Shown here piece by piece: positions 1-7,568 of a stretch of 16,808 nt of DNA. A model generated the notes under the pieces. That model was given only the letters and a program-made list of their open reading frames with translations, searched no databases and was not told the DNA's origin. The stretch spans positions 130,298-147,105 of the forward strand of contig BCIA01000005.1 of the NCBI GenBank assembly GCA_001599815.1, read 5' to 3'. A program made the translations under genes and the position numbers. Numbering within the stretch: position 1 is the first letter of the stretch; each line of letters starts with the position of its first letter. The DNA is from Furcasterigmium furcatum (lineage: Eukaryota; Ascomycota; Sordariomycetes; Glomerellales; Plectosphaerellaceae).

Positions 1-2
1 CC

Positions 3-464
3 ATCGCGGCCTACCTCGAAGCCGGAGTGCCCGCATCTCAGATCGCCCTCGGCATGCCCCTGTACGGCCGCGCGTTTCAAGGCACGGACGGATTAGGGAA
101 GCCGTTCGCTCACGTGGGGGAGGGTTCGTGGGAGAACGGCGTATGGGACTACAAAGCCCTCCCTCGTCCCGGTGCTACGGTCACACTCGATGACGTGGCC
201 GTAGGATCGTTCAGCTACGAGGACCAAAGCAGAACGCTCGTGTCTTACGACACCCCGGACGTCGTAAAGCGTAAAATCTCCTACATCAAGGCCAAAGGGC
301 TCGCGGGGTCTATGTTCTGGGAGGCCAGCGGCGACAGGACCGACGAAGACAGCCTGATCTCCACGAGTTTCGAGGCTCTGGGACAGCCCGACGCTGGGGC
401 TGGCTTCAACAATTTAGAGTATCCCGANAGCCGGTACGCAAACATCAGAGCGGNAATGGCGTAA
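3..464 (+). CDS. GH18 endochitinase of the 42-kDa type, C-terminal part (5' end outside window)
   Basis: Partial gene: the reading frame is open from base 3 and ends at TAA 462-464, leaving about 153 residues. It hydrolyses beta-1,4 bonds of chitin, outside the cell, in wall turnover, mycoparasitism or nutrition. The fragment holds late GH18 barrel motifs: GMPLYGRAF near the start, the insertion-domain stretch GSWENGVWDYKALP, the SYDTPDVV segment, and the last-strand motif MFWEASGD whose Trp lines the -1 subsite. The tail (NNLEYP.SRYANIRA.M) matches the C terminus of fungal subgroup A 42-kDa chitinases, so no chitin-binding module follows. The catalytic DxxDxDxE motif lies upstream of the window and cannot be checked. 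Two N bases (428, 454) blur two residues near the end. Family assignment is strong; the exact subgroup is inference. Confidence 0.93.
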   Translation: MAAYLEAGVPASQIALGMPLYGRAFQGTDGLGKPFAHVGEGSWENGVWDYKALPRPGATVTLDDVAVGSFSYEDQSRTLVSYDTPDVVKRKISYIKAKGLAGSMFWEASGDRTDEDSLISTSFEALGQPDAGAGFNNLEYPXSRYANIRAXMA

Positions 465-811
465 GCTCCGTCAAAGATCGAGGACGGCCGGCGGGGCAAT
501 TAGGCACCAAGGCAAAACGGAAAGGACCTGTTTTGGGATAATCGCCTTGATATTAGTCTANGNAGTACGCCACCTCGTACCCCTTCNCANTTCACCCACT
601 GTCNCACCTCCGTCTTTCAATGGCTCCTGCTTCATGGCTTCTCTGTCTNATCTTCGCGTCNGTTCTCGGCNCGGTCCGCGGGGACTCGGAAGGTTGTGTA
701 ACGACGACGCCGGACTCGACCATCTACAGCCAGAGCTTACAGNCGGNCCCNGTCGAGACTGCCTCGCAGACGAGCCGGGTAGAGTCTAAGAGACTAAGCA
801 GCTCCGATGTN
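428..811. other. Cluster of 14 single ambiguous bases (N)
   Basis: Isolated N bases occur at 428, 454, 561, 563, 587, 590, 604, 649, 661, 671, 743, 747, 751 and 811 and nowhere else in the 16.8 kb. They span the end of the chitinase gene and the first third of the secreted-protein gene. This pattern fits a local low-coverage or mixed-read patch rather than an assembly gap. Confidence 0.95.
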
Positions 812-1108
812 ATGCAGATTTCCTCCTGTCCATGCGCGGTAACCCCGACAGTTCCCGCTATTCCAGCATCATTTCCGCCCTCCACGCAATCGTTGGGTAA
901 CACGGGGCGGCCTGGTCCGCCGGTTACACCGCTCAGCCCAGAACGCTTCGCGAGCCTCCCCCCGTTTGCTAACTCGACTCTATACTCAAGCGGGATCCTA
1001 GGGACTGGATATATGCCATCGACTAGCCCAGGCATTTTCACAGACGAGGGGACATCGGCAAGGTCTTCGTGGTTCATTCTGTCGGCGGCGGTACTGCTGT
1101 TGATATGA
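620..1108 (+). CDS. Small secreted Ser/Thr/Pro-rich protein, probably GPI-anchored
   Basis: A 162-residue single-exon frame from ATG 620 to TGA 1106-1108. The N terminus (MAPASWLLC, then a hydrophobic run to about residue 20, VRG) is a signal peptide. The mature part is rich in Ser, Thr and Pro with few charges and three Cys, as in O-mannosylated wall proteins. The last about 15 residues (SSWFILSAAVLLLI) form a hydrophobic tail directly at the C terminus, preceded by small residues (EGTSA), which is the layout of a GPI-attachment signal. No enzymatic domain is recognisable. It lies 156 bp downstream of the chitinase on the same strand. Nine N bases fall inside the gene, three of them in the signal peptide and three consecutive codons at about residues 42-44, so the exact sequence is uncertain. 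It could also be a plain secreted protein with a C-terminal membrane tail. Confidence 0.7.
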   Translation: MAPASWLLCXIFAXVLGXVRGDSEGCVTTTPDSTIYSQSLQXXXVETASQTSRVESKRLSSSDXMQISSCPCAVTPTVPAIPASFPPSTQSLGNTGRPGPPVTPLSPERFASLPPFANSTLYSSGILGTGYMPSTSPGIFTDEGTSARSSWFILSAAVLLLI

Positions 1109-1652
1109 AGCGGCCGCGCGGTATAGCTGTTTACCCGTCACACTGCATTCCATCTTCCAAGGGCTTCTCCCCGCTCACCGATCTATGTGAAGGCCCCGTT
1201 ATGACGGTGGAACGTCAACATAGACACAGACATAGCTCAGAATTCTTATAGCAGTAGACATAAATTCTCATTATTTTCCTGACGCTCTATCCTTCTAGCC
1301 ACCATGGTACTTCCCGAGGCTTCCGCCATCTCACAGCCAGCGGTAAATAACAGGTGTACTATGCCGACTTAATATTTGCACGTGATTACCATTGGTACAG
1401 CGAGGGAACTATGCGTATGAGGTGCCATGCATGCCCGTGATAGCGTGGGGCCTAACGAAAGCTGTGGCTGGCCTTAATTAGGGCCTCATCGCGGACCTTG
1501 CTTGGGAGCTCACTTGGGTCCCATTCCAGGACCAACCGGATTTATCGGCACCCTTAGACCGTTTATAAAACTCGCATAGGTGGTATAAAGAGACGAGACG
1601 TGTATAGAAAGAAACCCGGCCGATGCGCGCTCTAAGATCATGCGCACCCACA
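1109..1652. promoter_or_regulatory. Intergenic region with the cyclin promoter
   Basis: No gene is supported here. Two TATA-like elements lie upstream of the cyclin start: TATAAAA at 1564-1570 and TATAAAG at 1584-1590, the second about 63 bp before the preferred ATG at 1653. A CACGTG core (1379-1384, followed by ATTA) is the binding site type of bHLH factors such as Cbf1 or Pho4. A well-framed ATG (CCACCATGG at 1303) opens only a 22-codon frame and is treated as noise or an upstream ORF. Confidence 0.45.
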
Positions 1653-2219
1653 ATGTCGACGACAGAATTCAACGTAGAGGCACTCCATCGGTTCTTAAAT
1701 CAGCCCATAAATACAGCCATGGTGTCACACGTCGCAAAAGCAGCATCGGAAATAACCCAGGGCACCTCTGTGATGACGTCTCGCCAAGACTGTCGTCTAC
1801 CGCCGCTCAATTATTTCATACTCCATCTGGTCAGATCGTCGCAAGTCACAACCACTATTCTCATGTCGACACTGGTCTACCTGACACGGCTCAAGCGGCG
1901 AATAGTGACGCGTGCAGGGTCTCCGTCGACCTGCCATCGGACGTTTCTCGCTGCGTTGATCCTCAGCGCCAAGTATCAAGACGACACGCCGTACCCAAAC
2001 GACAGCTGGGTCTATCTTAGCGAAATAGCGACGCAGAGTTATACATTCTGGCTCAACCGCGTCGAGATCAACCAGATGGAAAGACAGCTGCTGTTACTGC
2101 TAGGGTGGGACCTAAATATTACTAACAGGGACTTATATAGAGAGCTGGGGCCTTTGCTGGCCCCTAGCGCTTCCGATAGAACGGTGTATGAGGCTAATGG
2201 GAGTATGCTCAACGTTTAG
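1653..2219 (+). CDS. Pho80/PCL-type cyclin
   Basis: A 188-residue protein with a single cyclin box of the Pho80/PCL family, which binds and activates a Pho85-type cyclin-dependent kinase in G1, morphogenesis or phosphate signalling. Visible landmarks are the N-terminal FLNQPIN (residues 14-20), LPPLNYFILHLV (49-60), the helix with LMSTLVYLTRLKRR (70-83), the CHRTFLAALILSAKYQDD segment (94-111) that carries the conserved Lys of the cyclin box, and EINQMERQLLLLLGWDL (138-154). The protein stops soon after the box, shorter than many filamentous-fungal PCL cyclins. ATG 1653 is preferred over the in-frame ATG 1623 because it has A at -3 and lies just before the conserved N terminus. No intron is needed. 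It ends 60 bp from the converging beta-barrel gene. The family call is firm; the CDK partner is inferred. Confidence 0.88.
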   Translation: MSTTEFNVEALHRFLNQPINTAMVSHVAKAASEITQGTSVMTSRQDCRLPPLNYFILHLVRSSQVTTTILMSTLVYLTRLKRRIVTRAGSPSTCHRTFLAALILSAKYQDDTPYPNDSWVYLSEIATQSYTFWLNRVEINQMERQLLLLLGWDLNITNRDLYRELGPLLAPSASDRTVYEANGSMLNV

Positions 2220-2279
2220 GATGATTATTATTCTTCTAAATATAATGCCTGGATGCCTAGATGCCCTCTTCCTGTTGAG

Positions 2280-2762
2280 CTAGTTAAACTGCCACTCGAC
2301 CCGCACGCGCCCCGCGTCAAGCGAGCCGACCAGCTCCGTAAACACGGCCTTAGAGACATCGATATCCTCCGCGGCGCATCCCATACATTTGTCACGTACG
2401 AAAGCCGTGGCCACCTTATTCCCGAAGCGTACTGTTATTTCCCGGTCACAGAATGGGTTGTCATTGGATTGCTCTCCCATAAGAAGATGCGATAGCGCGA
2501 CGACGGTCCCCGTATCATCTATGCTGCTGTCATCCTCCCCACACGCCCCCATGCCGAGGTGATAATATGTCATGTCGCCTTCTATACGGTCTGGTTCCCC
2601 TTTATTATTATCGCTGCTGTCGCTCTGGGGGGTGAGGGGTGCGAACGGCTGGGCACTGGGCGCGCTGGGAGGCGACTCTGCATTTTGGCACGGCACGGCA
2701 TTGCCTTGGGCAGCGTGGACAGCACCTACAGCCACCCAGAATGTGATGGCGAAACGCAGCAT
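2280..2762 (-). CDS. Secreted double-psi beta-barrel (RlpA/barwin-like, expansin-related) protein
   Basis: A 160-residue protein from ATG 2762. Residues 1-19 (MLRFAITFWVAVGAVHAAQ) are a signal peptide. A low-complexity Pro/Ser/Asp linker covers about 25-60, and the double-psi beta-barrel domain fills 61-160. Landmarks are GDMTYYHLGMGACG (62-75), Asp82/83, VALS (88-91), FCDREITV (104-111), the FVRDKCMGC motif (121-129) with Asp124 at the conserved barrel position, EDIDVS (132-137) and the closing DAGRVRVEWQF. Such small secreted proteins are common in fungi and are related to the expansin D1 domain, but no C-terminal carbohydrate-binding domain follows, so wall loosening is not proven. Five Cys remain after signal removal. 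The upstream TTG extension to 2783 is not used. Confidence 0.85.
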   Translation of the reverse strand: MLRFAITFWVAVGAVHAAQGNAVPCQNAESPPSAPSAQPFAPLTPQSDSSDNNKGEPDRIEGDMTYYHLGMGACGEDDSSIDDTGTVVALSHLLMGEQSNDNPFCDREITVRFGNKVATAFVRDKCMGCAAEDIDVSKAVFTELVGSLDAGRVRVEWQFN

Positions 2763-2969
2763 TTCATATGCACGATGGCTCAACGGGATGTATGTATGTT
2801 ATTGTTGGGAGAAGGCCCGAGTGGCGGCAGCGGGTCTTTATATGAGCCGTCTAGGGCCACGTTCTGGGACACAGCTGCCGGGCTCTGGACCGCCAGATCC
2901 ACGTCAGAGCCCTTAAAGGCTCGATGGGAGCGCTGTGGACTATGAACCAGTGTTCGGTCTCAAATCACT

Positions 2970-3584
2970 ATGCATACCAGAGGCCGTCACACCCAGCGTA
3001 GCGGCATAGAAGATGGAGCCCCAACCCCGTACATGGCGATGTCTGTCAGATCCAACCAGGTTCCGGTACAATATAACATACTCGCCGTCGTCTGCGCCTG
3101 GATTACTCTCGCCGGGTTCATCGTCCTCCCCAACACGTTTACGACGATCGGAGAATCCGAGAGCCTCGGTAGACACCAAGGAGGACAGGTGCTGCAAAAG
3201 GCGGTCCGGAACGTCGCGATCCTGCCCCTCGCCGGCGTTCTCTGCGGTTTGGGGATCTTAGGGTCCTGCTGGCTCTGGTGGAAGTGGCAGAAGAACTATG
3301 TCTGGCTGATTGCGCATGTCTTTATGTGAGTGAGCAGCCGCAGCCGCATGAGGCCGTGGTTGACGAAGCCTTCTAGACCGGGAGTCTCCCACTCGCTTAT
3401 CGCCCTCTTCTCGGTCGTGGTAAGCATTACCACGAGCCAGGACGGCGAGCTTTCGGTTACAGCCAAAGTCTCCATCGCCATCACCGCCGCCCTCAGCGGC
3501 ATTACGATTGCGCTGACCGTCGTTTACAATAAGCTCCTAGACGGAATTATCACGCCGGACGATAAGCAACTCGCACAGCAGTGA
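2970..3584 (+). CDS. Small four-helix integral membrane protein (one intron)
   Basis: Exons 2970-3325 and 3377-3584; the intron 3326-3376 (51 nt) starts GTGAGT and ends TTCTAG. Removing it joins AT|A (Ile) and keeps frame; without splicing a TGA at 3327-3329 stops the protein. The product is 187 residues with four hydrophobic helices at about 36-57, 81-104, 110-137 and 149-169, a W-rich turn after helix 2 (CWLWWKWQ) and a polar tail. It resembles conserved fungal membrane proteins of unknown function (a YN.LA...W..LAGF.VLP motif in helix 1). ATG 2970 has A at -3; starts at 3033 or 3039 would remove 21-23 polar residues and are possible. It sits between the beta-barrel and GH128 genes, pointing at the latter. 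The structure is confident, the role unknown. Confidence 0.78.
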
Positions 3585-3766
3585 TGCGGTCATAGTCTTC
3601 TCGCACTTAGTTCAGGATTAGGGGGTTATACATAGCCCCGAGCAGAGGCGTCAACAACAGAAGGGTAGAACTAGTTAGATATAGTGAACCGCCTCTTCCT
3701 ATAGCTACTATGATAATGATTTCTAAATAACTAGGCTCAGCCTGGCGAATCGCTTCGCGATCGCTG

Positions 3767-4615
3767 CTAGCCTGTGTATACCTCCCCCGCGGGGGAGAGA
3801 CGCTCAGATGCGACCAGCCTTCCGTCTTCGAGCATGAAGAAAGCATATCGCTCGAGGATGTCAAGACCTTCTAGCGCGGGGAGCTGGGCTCCGAGCCATG
3901 CGGAATAGTCCATCTCGCCCTGGTCCGGCGGTAATGGGGAGAACTCGGTCAGCCAGATGGGCCTCCCGCCGCAGATGGCAGATGCCCGCCTGATGTGGTC
4001 GAAGAGGCTGGCTGTTTCCGCCGGGGGAGAGTACCAGTGGACGACGCAAAAGTCGTACGCGCACCCCTTGTTTTCGCAGGCATCTACCCAGTCCTGGAGC
4101 CAGTCTAGTCCTTGGCCGTCGATATTGCTGTTCGAAACTGCCGGAGACCCGATCCTGACCCGAGCGGCCAGGGGGTTCACGTACGCAACGTGTGCCTCGG
4201 CGGCTTCTGCGGCGCCCGTGTTGCACTGGGAGGGAATGTCACACTCGTTAAAGCTCAGTACGTGCGTAGACCCTTTCCCGATCATCTCCTCGACGTTTGC
4301 CCACCAGCGGCCGGTGTGCTCTGGAATCGGGCCCCACAGCATTGGAACGAATTCCAGGCCCTGCACTGTGAGTCCGTTGTCTCGCGAGTCCCAGTTATAG
4401 GCCCAACCGCACGATGAGCACCTGCTGCCGCCGGCGAAGGCGACCGGGACGAGGGTAGCATTGTTGTAGGCAAGGCCACGCTTGCGCCGGCTTAGAAGGC
4501 TCACATGGGCGCCGCTAGAGTCATCGCACGACTCGTCTCCCGGAGAGGATAGCGTGCCTTGCACTAAGAGCAGCAGAAGGAGGGCCCGAACAGACAGCAT
4601 TGTGCTTACGTGCAT
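3767..4615 (-). CDS. Secreted GH128 glycosidase (Asl1-type, probable beta-1,3-glucanase)
   Basis: A 282-residue protein from ATG 4615 with a signal peptide (leucine run at 11-17) and a short propeptide ending in RRKR (43-46), a likely Kex2 site just before the catalytic domain. The domain starts GLAYNN (47-52) and runs to the end. Landmarks are WAYNWDS (71-77), FVPMLWG (89-95), the acid/base motif SFNECD with Glu124, HWYSPP (193-198) and the nucleophile motif WLTEFS with Glu224. This is the GH128 TIM-barrel family (Glyco_hydro_cc, including yeast Asl1), acting on beta-1,3-glucan in the cell wall. The usual FNEPD motif reads FNECD here, with Cys in place of Pro. ATG 4663 and ATG 4600 are alternative starts; 4615 gives the cleanest signal peptide. 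No Ser/Thr stalk or carbohydrate-binding module is present. Confidence 0.88.
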   Translation of the reverse strand: MHVSTMLSVRALLLLLLVQGTLSSPGDESCDDSSGAHVSLLSRRKRGLAYNNATLVPVAFAGGSRCSSCGWAYNWDSRDNGLTVQGLEFVPMLWGPIPEHTGRWWANVEEMIGKGSTHVLSFNECDIPSQCNTGAAEAAEAHVAYVNPLAARVRIGSPAVSNSNIDGQGLDWLQDWVDACENKGCAYDFCVVHWYSPPAETASLFDHIRRASAICGGRPIWLTEFSPLPPDQGEMDYSAWLGAQLPALEGLDILERYAFFMLEDGRLVASERLSPAGEVYTG

Positions 4616-4742
4616 GTTCACAGGACGAAATGGGCACGGCGAAGCGTTTTGTGTGAGCTGCATACATATACATAATCGAACCAAGGACAGACCCTAGCGG
4701 GGACCTCATCGAGGCCTTCTTTGCGGCCCCAGCACGAGAGCA

Positions 4743-5786
4743 TCATTTGGCGCGCCTCCTCTTCCTCCCCTTTCCTTCGTCGCCTGCGCCTTCCGTAACT
4801 GCCCGAGCCTTCTCGTCCTGCTCCAGCTCCTTGCCTCCGCCCGCGAGCGGGTCGTGCGTATGCCCGGCGCACACCCCTCCTGCGGCCTCCAGCTGTTCGG
4901 TCAGGAACCCGTTCTCAGCTCGCAGCTCACGCAGCTGCTGCTCAAGAGCCCTGTTCTGGCCGATGAGCTCGGCACTCGTGCTCCCCGGCTCGCCCTCGAA
5001 CAAGGCGAGCTCGAGGGCCTCGGCGTGATCGGCTTCGAGAGCGCTGTACTGTAACTTGAGTGACTCGAGCTCGGCCTTGTTGGCCGCGAGCTGCTCGGCG
5101 CCTGCTTCCGCCTTCTCCAAGGCGGCTTCCAGATCGGAGATGCGCTGCTTCTTCATCACCAAGACCTCCTCGACGGCCTGGTTCACAGACTTCAGCTCCG
5201 CCACGTCACGTTCTAGGACTTCGATCTGGGCGTGCAGCGCCCTCGAACGAAGGACCTCGCGGCCCTGTATCTCCAGGGTCGCCCGAAGCTCATGTGACGC
5301 GATCTTGGCGGCTTGGTTGTACGACTCCTGCTCTTTCAGCTGGGCCCTGGTGTATTCAAGGTCTTTTTGGGCCGTCTGGAGCTGTCCGTCTTTTCTGTAT
5401 GCCTCTTTCTGCAGCTCCTCGTAGCAGGCCGACCAGCGGGCGTTGAGGCTGTCATGTTGCTGCTGAAGGATGCAGGGCCGGTCCGGATTCTCTCTCTGGA
5501 CGATTTGGCGATAGCCCGCCAGTGAATTATCGACTTGCAGAAGCAGCGAGCAAATATCGTAATGGAACCTTCTTGCGTCGCAAGTGCAGGCCCCGCCGTT
5601 GCTCGAGTTGCACTGGGACGTCAGCAAAGCAGCGCCGTAGCCGAGGAGGGGAGTGCCTACTTGGCCGATGCCACGAGTCTCCACCATGGCCTGCGCTTGC
5701 GGCGGCGCTGCGGCGGCGCGGTCTGCCTGGTGGTGGCCGGTCGGGGGCTGAGTATGTTGGTCTTGCACCATCGTAGAAGACGTCAT
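4743..5786 (-). CDS. Coiled-coil protein with basic C terminus, copy A (function unknown)
   Basis: An uninterrupted 347-residue frame from ATG 5786. Residues 1-60 are Gln/Pro/Ala/His-rich and disordered-looking. About 105-305 form a long heptad coiled coil rich in Glu, Gln, Leu and Ala (for example VNQAVEEVLVMKKQRISDLE, 201-220). The end GRKRRRAK (340-347) is a nuclear-localisation-like basic tail. The paralogue at 12483-13354 shares the coil and tail but lacks the insert at about 304-335. A 48-nt segment (5613-5660) begins GTAGGC, carries a GCTGAC branch-like box and ends CAG; its counterpart in the paralogue can only be an intron or a frameshift, so this stretch may also be spliced, giving 331 residues. 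No catalytic domain is visible. A TATATATC box lies about 65 bp upstream. A structural or DNA-associated role is only a guess. Confidence 0.72.
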   Translation of the reverse strand: MTSSTMVQDQHTQPPTGHHQADRAAAAPPQAQAMVETRGIGQVGTPLLGYGAALLTSQCNSSNGGACTCDARRFHYDICSLLLQVDNSLAGYRQIVQRENPDRPCILQQQHDSLNARWSACYEELQKEAYRKDGQLQTAQKDLEYTRAQLKEQESYNQAAKIASHELRATLEIQGREVLRSRALHAQIEVLERDVAELKSVNQAVEEVLVMKKQRISDLEAALEKAEAGAEQLAANKAELESLKLQYSALEADHAEALELALFEGEPGSTSAELIGQNRALEQQLRELRAENGFLTEQLEAAGGVCAGHTHDPLAGGGKELEQDEKARAVTEGAGDEGKGRKRRRAK

Positions 5787-5846
5787 GGAAGCCGATGTGT
5801 TGCCTAGGCTTTAATGATCGTCGAAGCCTCGTGTCGGTGTACCTAT

Positions 5847-5854
5847 TATATATC
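5847..5854 (-). promoter_or_regulatory. TATA box of coiled-coil gene A
   Basis: GATATATA on the minus strand, 61-68 bp before the ATG at 5786. The same octamer stands 72 bp before the paralogous start at 13354, with similar flanks, so it has survived the divergence of the two promoters. Confidence 0.55.
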
Positions 5855-6044
5855 GACAAACAACATCCAACGAGGCATGGAACTCTAGGACGGCTTAGGC
5901 CATAATCTCGGCCCTGAGCCTTGGGGCAGCAAGGAGACAGGGACGGAAACACGGCCCTACCAGACTCATAGGCAATTGGCCCCTGCATTGCTCTGTTTCG
6001 AAGAACGCAGGTGCCGCTGACGAGCCTCCTTTGGCAACGGGTCC

Positions 6045-6640
6045 GGCTGGGCTTGGTGATCTACCAACGCTGGGCGCCGTTCGCCGTCCAGCCGCTTCGA
6101 CGTCCGCGCCAGCCGCATGTCCTTCGCCCAAGACGAAGAGGCTGACTCTCTTCTGGCAAGTAAACTCCGAAAGTGGGTACAGCCATCCGCCCGTCCGTGA
6201 GCATCTAGTCCCATTGACAAGCCGCACAGTCCAGTTCGGCTGGGTGATCGACAGGATTAGCCGCTGCTTGAGCTCGGCGAGAGAGCTAGGTACGTTCTTG
6301 GGCTCCCGCCCCCAGTGATCCCCGGACTAACTTCCTAAAAGGCCCTCTAGATCCACCTCGTTATGGTGGGCGGCTTCTTGTTACGAGAGGCCAGGACGAC
6401 GGACTCTGTCATCCGAGGGAAGAGGATCGCCATGACGTACAGGGCCACGGCCGCGGCGTACCTGACCGACGTGGAGCTCGGACGGCGCAATGGCCGTACT
6501 GTCATAACTCATGCGTCATCTGATCGCGGTGTCCTGGTCTGATTGCTAATTCGGGCCCTCGGTGTGCCGACCTACGAACCGTCGACCGACGGACGCAAGG
6601 GTGCACGTGAAGTTTTTGGACTTTTGCCGTGCCGCGCGTC
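6045..6640 (+). pseudogene. Ferric reductase relic, copy A
   Basis: Fragments of the intact reductase at 13610-15377, in the same order. 6045-6115 matches 14355-14425 (end of the membrane domain). It then jumps to 6112-6130 with 14551-14569 (the SFAQSHPF region) and 6131-6178 with 14848-14895. The code for TLFWQVNSE is kept, and so are introns at the same places: 6173-6229 (GTGGGT...CAG) and from 6290 (GTACGT, branch GACTAAC at about 6325). Exon 4 is recognisable from REA...GKRI to GRTVIT (6378-6508). Lesions: the first two thirds of the gene are missing, two internal deletions relative to copy B (one of 278 nt, not a multiple of three), exon 3 is two bases shorter and shifts frame, the last donor GT is lost (about 6509), and part of the last exon is gone. 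It cannot encode a working enzyme. Confidence 0.78.
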
Positions 6641-7024
6641 ATGCCGGGTCGCTTCCGGAGTGCAGTTTCCCCGCTGGTTCGCGGGCCTTCGGACTTGATA
6701 GGGGCTAAAGTGGCGCCCGGCGGCACAGGCAAGCCCGTGATTGGGTTCCATATCGTCGGGACGAGCTAACGGTCCGGCCGCCAACGGTTGGTCAGTCATC
6801 TTACATGGGTGGAAGTCAAGGAGCACCTAATTTAGACCTCATGTGTCCCCACCAGCGTGTTCCCCGTTCATAGTTCTGCTCTCCCACAAAGTATCTATTT
6901 TTACCGCGCAATCTACAGTATTGACATGATTCACGGTAATAGAAGCGATCTAACTAACAACGGAGCTGGTTTGCGTTTAGCAGCCCGTCTACGATCGGCG
7001 TTAGTCCGCGATCCCGTCTGCCAC
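6641..7024. other. Intergenic stretch with similarity to copy B
   Basis: No gene is supported. The stretch is similar in patches to 15378-15807. The clearest patch is 6740-6769 against 15499-15528, identical at 27 of 30 positions, better than the coding parts around it. A second patch contains AATTTAGAC (6831-6839 and 15640-15648). It lies between the 3' ends of the reductase relic and the MADS-like gene. Confidence 0.5.
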
Positions 7025-7568
7025 CTAGCCCCGCTTTACCCCCTCGACCCATAAATTTGTGATTCTCAAATCCGGTAGCGGCGGAAATTCACGCACAATA
7101 CGACGGCTCGCCTTTTCAGGCGTCGCTGACCTAGCACGGGCCAGAGACCTCGTCAACCTTGTCGGGCCTCCGCGATCAAGCCCCGCTGCCTCCCGCCCCA
7201 GCCCCTCCGGTCCGTTCTTCCCAGAAACGCGCCCTCTCTTCTGTTCGGAGTAGAACCCCGTGACCTTGTGTCCAATTTCTCTCATCTTGTGTCTCGATAG
7301 GTACAGACTCGGCTGCGCGCAGGCTTTCTGCGGGCCGTTAGGTCAGATTGCTGATGGGCGGGGTCGGCGAGCTTACCTTGGCTTCGATGTCCCGAAGCCA
7401 GCTCAGGTCGGTCGACTCGTACGAAACAAAGCGCCCGTCGTCGGGGAAGTGGATATATAGAGCGAGCTCGACGCCCCCAAGCTTGCTATACCTTTCGCAA
7501 CTCGTCAGCAGGGAGGGAATGTTCCGCCTGACTGCCCTCCGGTGTTGTCGGACTTCTTCTGGGTCCAT
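7025..7568 (-). CDS. Small MADS-box-like (SRF-type) protein, copy A (one intron)
   Basis: Exon 1 is 7568-7377 and exon 2 is 7327-7025. The intron 7328-7376 (49 nt) starts GTAAGC, has a CTAAC branch box and ends CAG; phase 0; product 164 residues. Residues 10-52 follow the SRF/MADS pattern: basic start (RQHRRAVRR, 7-15), SLL..CERYSKLGGVELALYI (19-38) and a GRFVSYESTD strand (45-54), ending W..DIEAK at the splice. Divergent one-domain MADS-like proteins of this kind occur in multiple copies in some Pezizomycotina; a DNA-binding or dimerising role is inferred. Several basic consensus positions are weak. Exon 2 is Arg/Lys/Gly-rich without a known domain and ends at TAG 7025-7027. Its last about 45 residues are conserved with the relic at 15808-16042, where substitutions favour third codon positions. 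A frame extending upstream to 7706 has no better ATG. Confidence 0.6.

Larger units (their letters stand above)
4743..7568. repeat. Segmental duplication, copy A (coiled-coil, reductase relic, MADS-like)
   Basis: This block shares gene order, orientation and patchy nucleotide similarity with 12483-16042. Anchors are the coiled-coil genes along most of their length, a TATATATC box (5847-5854 and 13426-13433), reductase pieces (6045-6640 with 14355-15377), a near-identical non-coding 30-bp block (6740-6769 with 15499-15528, 27 of 30 bases equal) and the MADS-like last exon (7025-7250 with 15808-16040). The repeats are in direct orientation with starts about 7.74 kb apart. The left edge sits at the stop codons of the coiled-coil genes; no similarity was seen beyond it. 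The right edge is at least 7250 and cannot be followed further because copy B is interrupted. Confidence 0.8.

Noticed and set aside
1303..1371. Short frame behind a perfect CCACCATGG context
   Set aside because: Only 22 codons, and the cyclin gene downstream is complete without an extra first exon. Kept only as a possible upstream ORF.
3607..3864. 85-codon minus-strand frame with a hydrophobic end
   Set aside because: It overlaps the 3' end of the GH128 gene in another frame and continues into the spacer; no start context or similarity supports it.
5056..5446. Plus-strand open frames antisense to coiled-coil gene A
   Set aside because: Ser/Cys/Arg-rich products mirror the Glu/Leu/Ala codons of the real coil; the same antisense openness appears opposite copy B (12655-12873).
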